From positions 1 through 26,608 of the forward strand of contig CAJUIE010000007.1 in NCBI GenBank assembly GCA_910586375.1: a DNA stretch of 26,608 nt, written 5' to 3'. The stretch is from an uncultured Alistipes sp. (lineage in GTDB: Bacteria > Bacteroidota > Bacteroidia > Bacteroidales > Rikenellaceae). Below, piece after piece: positions 23,033 to 26,608 of this stretch (positions are counted from its first letter, which is position 1; each line of letters begins with the position of its first letter). The translations under genes and the position numbers were made by a program. The notes under the pieces were generated by a model. It saw nothing but the letters and a program-made list of their open reading frames with translations, was not told where the DNA came from and did no database searches.

Positions 23033-23933
23033 ATACCAACTCAGCCACCTCAAGGCGCTGGAAGCCGAATCGATACATATCATCCGCGAAGTAGCGGCTG
23101 AATTTCGCAATCCGGTAATGCTCTACTCCATCGGCAAGGACTCATCGGTGATGGTGCGGCTGGCCGAAAAGGCTTTTTATCCGGGCAAGGTTCCTTTCCC
23201 GCTCATGCACATCGACTCGAAGTGGAAGTTCCGCGAGATGATCGAGTTCCGCGACACCTACGCGCGCGAACACAACTGGGACCTGATCGTCGAGTACAAC
23301 AAAAAGGCCTACGAAGAGGGCGTGGGCCCTTTCACCCACGGCAGCAAGGTTCACACCGACCTGATGAAGACCCAGGCCCTGCTGATGGCGCTCAAGAAAT
23401 ACGGTTTCGACGCCGCATTCGGCGGAGCTCGACGCGACGAGGAGAAAAGCCGCGCCAAAGAGCGTATCTTCTCATTCCGCAACGAGTTCCAGCAGTGGGA
23501 CCCCAAGAACCAACGGCCCGAACTGTGGGACATATATAACACGCGCATCCGCGAGGGCGAGAGCATCCGCGTCTTCCCGCTCTCAAACTGGACCGAGCTC
23601 GACATCTGGCAGTATATCCGTCAGGAGCGCATCCCCATCGTGCCGCTCTACTACGCCAAGGAGCGCCCCGTGGTTGAAATGAACGGCAACCTGATCATGG
23701 TCGACGACGACCGTATGCCCGCAGAACTGCGACAGCAGGCCCAGATGCGCAAGGTGCGCTTCCGCACGTTAGGCTGCTACCCCCTGACGGGCGCTGTGGA
23801 GAGTGAAGCCGACACGATCGAAAAGATCGTCGAGGAGATGATGACCACCACCAAGTCGGAACGCACGACGCGCGTGATCGACTTCGACCAGGAGGGCAGC
23901 ATGGAGCAGAAGAAACGCGAAGGGTACTTTTAA
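23013..23933 (+). CDS. cysD: Sulfate adenylyltransferase subunit 2 (CysD)
   Basis: CysD is the catalytic subunit of ATP sulfurylase, joining sulfate to ATP to form APS with CysN. The PP-loop YSIGKDSSVM (38-47) and LMHIDSKWKFREMIEFRD, with GGARRDEEKSRAKERIFSFR later, are exact family marks. The 306-residue length is normal. The ATG at 23013 follows an A-rich run typical of Bacteroidota starts, but the ATG at 23025 (MNKYQLSHLKALE) fits the usual N-terminus equally well; either overlaps the end of cysC. It is followed by cysN after 12 bases, so the two subunits are made together. Confidence 0.96.
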   Translation: MKPLMNKYQLSHLKALEAESIHIIREVAAEFRNPVMLYSIGKDSSVMVRLAEKAFYPGKVPFPLMHIDSKWKFREMIEFRDTYAREHNWDLIVEYNKKAYEEGVGPFTHGSKVHTDLMKTQALLMALKKYGFDAAFGGARRDEEKSRAKERIFSFRNEFQQWDPKNQRPELWDIYNTRIREGESIRVFPLSNWTELDIWQYIRQERIPIVPLYYAKERPVVEMNGNLIMVDDDRMPAELRQQAQMRKVRFRTLGCYPLTGAVESEADTIEKIVEEMMTTTKSERTTRVIDFDQEGSMEQKKREGYF

Positions 23934-23945
23934 AGGAAAAACATT

Positions 23946-25370
23946 ATGGCACTCAGCATAGAAGAATTTCTGGCCCAGGACGAACGTAAGGATCTGCTGC
24001 GTCTGCTGACCGCAGGGTCGGTCGACGACGGCAAGTCGACGCTCATAGGCCGCCTCTTATTCGACAGCAAAAAGCTCTACGAAGACCAGCTCGACGCGCT
24101 GGAGCGCGACAGCAAACGCTGCGGCAACGCCGGCGACCACATCGATTACGCATTGCTGTGCGACGGCCTCAAGGCCGAACGCGAGCAAGGCATCACTATC
24201 GACGTTGCCTACCGCTACTTCTCAACCAACCGCCGCAAGTTCATCATCGCCGACACCCCGGGACATGAGCAGTATACGCGCAACATGATCACGGGCGGAT
24301 CGACGGCTAATCTGGCCATCATATTGGTTGATGCCCGTACGGGCGTCATCACCCAGACACGGCGCCACAGCTACCTCGCCTCGCTTTTAGGCATCCGCCA
24401 TGTAGTGCTGGCCGTCAACAAGATGGACTTGGTGGACTACTCGCAGAAACGGTTCGACGAGATCGCTGCCGAGTACCGCACATTCGTGGCGCCGCTCGGT
24501 ATTCCTGACCTGCAGTGCATCCCGCTTTCGGCACTCGAAGGTGACAACGTGGTAGAGCGCAGCAACCGCACCCCGTGGTACGACGGCCCGGCACTGCTCG
24601 AATTTCTGGAGACGGTGCCCATCGATCAGGACATCGAAATGAACGACTTCCGCTTCCCGGTGCAGTATGTGCTGCGGCCCAACCTCGACTTCCGTGGCTT
24701 CAGCGGCAAGATCGCCTCGGGTGTTATCCGTCGCGGCGACGAGGTACTGGCCCTGCCGTCGGGCAAAACATCGCGCGTCAAGCAGATCGTAACCTTCGAC
24801 GGCGCGCCTGCGGAGGCCTTTGCTCCGCAATCGGTGACACTGACCCTCGAAGACGAAATCGACCTTTCGCGCGGTGAAATGCTCGTGCGACCCGACAACC
24901 GCCCCGAAGTGGGCCACAACATCCGGGCAATGCTGGTATGGATGGACGAAGAGCCGATGGACCGCTCGAAATCGTTCTTCCTCAAGCACACCACCAACCT
25001 CACGCGCGCCCGCATCGGCCGCATCGAATACCGTGTGGACATCAACACGATGGAGCGCCACGCGACCGAGAACCTCTCGCTCAACGAAATAGGCGAAGTG
25101 ACCCTCACAGTCAACAATTCACTGCTGTTCGACCCCTACACCCGCAATCGCGCGACGGGCTCGTTCGTAGTAATCGACCCCGTGACGAACTACACCTCGG
25201 CCGTGGGTATGATCCTCGGGGCTGACGACACAGCGACAGACGATACCCCGCAAGGCCTTGTCATCCGCCTCGCCGAATTAGGCATAGAGCCACAGCATCG
25301 CCAGGCCGTGGAACGTGTCTGCCATTACCTGCGCAACAACGGAATAGACGTTACCTGCACCGAAAAATAA
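23946..25370 (+). CDS. cysN: Sulfate adenylyltransferase subunit 1 (CysN), GTPase
   Basis: CysN is the GTPase that drives APS formation by CysD. This 474-residue protein is an elongation-factor-like GTPase: P-loop GSVDDGKS (24-31), GITIDVAYRYF switch region, DTPGH (103-107) and NKMD (158-161). The beta-barrel domains 2 and 3 fill the rest. There is no fused APS kinase at the C-terminus, which agrees with the separate cysC upstream. It lies 7 bases before the sulfotransferase gene, so all four proteins should be made from one message. Confidence 0.96.
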   Translation: MALSIEEFLAQDERKDLLRLLTAGSVDDGKSTLIGRLLFDSKKLYEDQLDALERDSKRCGNAGDHIDYALLCDGLKAEREQGITIDVAYRYFSTNRRKFIIADTPGHEQYTRNMITGGSTANLAIILVDARTGVITQTRRHSYLASLLGIRHVVLAVNKMDLVDYSQKRFDEIAAEYRTFVAPLGIPDLQCIPLSALEGDNVVERSNRTPWYDGPALLEFLETVPIDQDIEMNDFRFPVQYVLRPNLDFRGFSGKIASGVIRRGDEVLALPSGKTSRVKQIVTFDGAPAEAFAPQSVTLTLEDEIDLSRGEMLVRPDNRPEVGHNIRAMLVWMDEEPMDRSKSFFLKHTTNLTRARIGRIEYRVDINTMERHATENLSLNEIGEVTLTVNNSLLFDPYTRNRATGSFVVIDPVTNYTSAVGMILGADDTATDDTPQGLVIRLAELGIEPQHRQAVERVCHYLRNNGIDVTCTEK

Positions 25371-25377
25371 CTCGCCG

Positions 25378-26481
25378 ATGGGACTGCTCAAATTCGACAA
25401 TCTGCCGATCAACACCTTAGTCGGGGCCGACCGTGCCACCTTCGACGCCATCACACGCGGTGCGGAAATTGACAAGGAGTATCGCCGCAAATTCACCCTG
25501 ACACGCCGGCTGGAGCGCCTGCTGGATCCGTTCTACACGATCAACGACAAGTACTACAGCCATTTAACTCCGATGCCCGACACCGAAGAGCCAATTTTCA
25601 TCCTGGGACATTGGCGCAGCGGCACGACTTTCGTGCACAACGTTATCTCGTGCGACGAGCGCTTTGGTTACTGTACGACCTACCAGACCGTATTTCCGCA
25701 TCTGATGCTGCGGGGCGCCTCGTTCTTCAAACGTTGCGCCGCAGCCTTCATGCCCGCACAGCGCCCCACCGATTCGCTGGAACTGAAGGTTGACCTGCCC
25801 CAGGAGGAGGAATTTGCCCTGTCGAACATGATGCCCTGCTCGCACTACAACTTCTGGACTTTCCCGCGCCGCATGGCCGAATACCGCGAAAAGTACCTCG
25901 TATTCAACGAAATAACGGAAGACGAACGTCAGGTATTCAAGGATTCGCTCGCTAAACTCATCGACATATCGCTGCGCACACAGCATAAGCGACAATTTCT
26001 GTCGAAGAACCCGCCCCATACGGGCCGTATCCGCACACTTCTGGAGATGTACCCCGGTGCAAAGTTCGTCTATCTGGTGCGCAACCCCTACACGGTCTTC
26101 GAATCGACAAGCAGCTTCTTCGGCAATACGCTGAAAACCACACAGCTGCAACATATCGGGCCAGAACAGCTCACGCGCGAAATTCTGGACAATTACCGCG
26201 CCCTCTATGAGAAATACGAAGCGGAAAAGCACCTTATTCCCGAAGGACATCTCATCGAAGTGCGTTTCGAAGATTTCGAAGCCGACCCGGTAGGTATGAC
26301 CTCCCGTATCTATAACCAGCTTGGTCTGGAAGGTTTCGGACAGGCACGCCCCGCGATGGAACAATACGTCGGCAGCCGCAAAGGATTCAAGAAAAACAAG
26401 TATCGTTACGACGAGCAGACCATCCGTCTGGTTGAGGAAAACTGGGCCGACGCACTCCGGCAATGGGATTATAAGCTCTGA
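25378..26481 (+). CDS. PAPS-dependent sulfotransferase
   Basis: This 367-residue protein carries the 5'-phosphosulfate loop GHWRSGTTFVHN (77-88) and the 3'-phosphate-binding LVRNP (233-237) followed by a serine-rich turn (FESTSSFF), as in Sulfotransfer-family enzymes. SKNPP around 209-213 adds a further conserved lysine. A long N-terminal helical part (residues 1-70) and QEEEFALSNM (142-151) resemble gut Bacteroidales sulfotransferases that act on steroids such as cholesterol (B. thetaiotaomicron BT_0416 type, from memory). The acceptor here is therefore possibly a sterol, lipid or glycan hydroxyl. It has no signal peptide, so it is cytoplasmic or peripheral. Cassette A4 begins on the base after its stop. 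Confidence 0.92.
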   Translation: MGLLKFDNLPINTLVGADRATFDAITRGAEIDKEYRRKFTLTRRLERLLDPFYTINDKYYSHLTPMPDTEEPIFILGHWRSGTTFVHNVISCDERFGYCTTYQTVFPHLMLRGASFFKRCAAAFMPAQRPTDSLELKVDLPQEEEFALSNMMPCSHYNFWTFPRRMAEYREKYLVFNEITEDERQVFKDSLAKLIDISLRTQHKRQFLSKNPPHTGRIRTLLEMYPGAKFVYLVRNPYTVFESTSSFFGNTLKTTQLQHIGPEQLTREILDNYRALYEKYEAEKHLIPEGHLIEVRFEDFEADPVGMTSRIYNQLGLEGFGQARPAMEQYVGSRKGFKKNKYRYDEQTIRLVEENWADALRQWDYKL

Positions 26482-26608
26482 CCCGACCTTCGGGTTACCG
26501 CACCAGCAATTCCGGCGGCCTGGGCAGTGTGGGCGCGTACGGTTTCGCCTGGGGCAGTGCGCCTTACTCGGCCACCAGCACGAGCGGGTCGAGCTTGGGC
26601 TTCTACAG
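26482..26608 (+). repeat. Cassette A4: orphan C-type-lectin-like variable-region copy (cut by window end)
   Basis: This copy starts on the base after the sulfotransferase stop with a slightly longer hairpin, CCCGA-CCT-TCGGG (26482-26494). It reads in the frame of 26490 from SGYRTSNSGG through SVGAYGFAW to GSSLGFYS at the window edge. It is gap-free with the other copies over its 39 full codons and is out of frame with the sulfotransferase gene. It is closest to cassette A1. Whether the 3' tail has a stop or a G9 tract lies outside the window. Confidence 0.82.

Overview
The window looks like a chromosomal piece of a high-GC Bacteroidales bacterium, most likely Alistipes or a close relative. 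The evidence is the Bacteroidota-type promoters (TTTG, about 20 bases, then TAnnTTTG, seen before secA, lpxK and the tRNA gene). The very long SecA with a C-terminal zinc motif, DUF2851, an LpxK that starts like Bacteroidales homologues, and SufE/SufT-type genes point the same way. The genus is an inference from gene content and base composition; no database was searched.

Layout. 1-252 is the end of an alkaline-phosphatase-superfamily gene. 393-2103 (+) is a tight sufE / sufT-like / DUF2851 operon. 2408-6868 (+) is secA / dCMP deaminase / SDR oxidoreductase. An HxlR-type regulator (-, 6872-7195) is divergent from a radical SAM gene (+, 7323-8219). lpxK / punA / ssb form a minus-strand operon (10885-8538). 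A small lipoprotein gene (+, 11610-12182) stands alone. pepD / diacylglycerol kinase (-, 14728-12296) follow, then an MFS transporter, an outer-membrane barrel and phoH (-, 17595-14825), with a Kef-type antiporter divergent (+, 17801-19903). kduI / kduD (+, 20060-21770) handle unsaturated-uronate catabolism. A tRNA-Ala(GGC) comes next, followed by cysC / cysD / cysN / sulfotransferase (+, 22397-26481), a compact PAPS-making and PAPS-using operon.

The most unusual content lies between genes. Four same-strand cassettes (2106-2288, 10988-11182, 21847-22041, 26482-end) encode the same roughly 59-codon end of a C-type-lectin-like (Fib_succ_major-like) domain, but have no start codon and no parent gene. 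They align without gaps. Their differences concentrate in codon positions 1 and 2 of codons ending in C or T, while third bases and framework codons stay fixed. That is the expected footprint of adenine-directed mutagenesis by a diversity-generating retroelement (AAY template codons), and the opposite of purifying selection. No reverse transcriptase or template repeat is visible in the window. Two of the cassettes begin on the base right after a stop codon.

Related intergenic modules occur in the order cassette, G9 tract, module B, module C. The fullest unit is 10988-11520; shorter copies are G9+B at 262-357, C alone at 8258-8355 and cassette+G9 at 21847-22054. Module C holds a hairpin with a compensatory base-pair swap between its copies, and module B at 11313-11405 overlaps an intrinsic-terminator-like hairpin. 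This suggests structured RNA rather than random debris.
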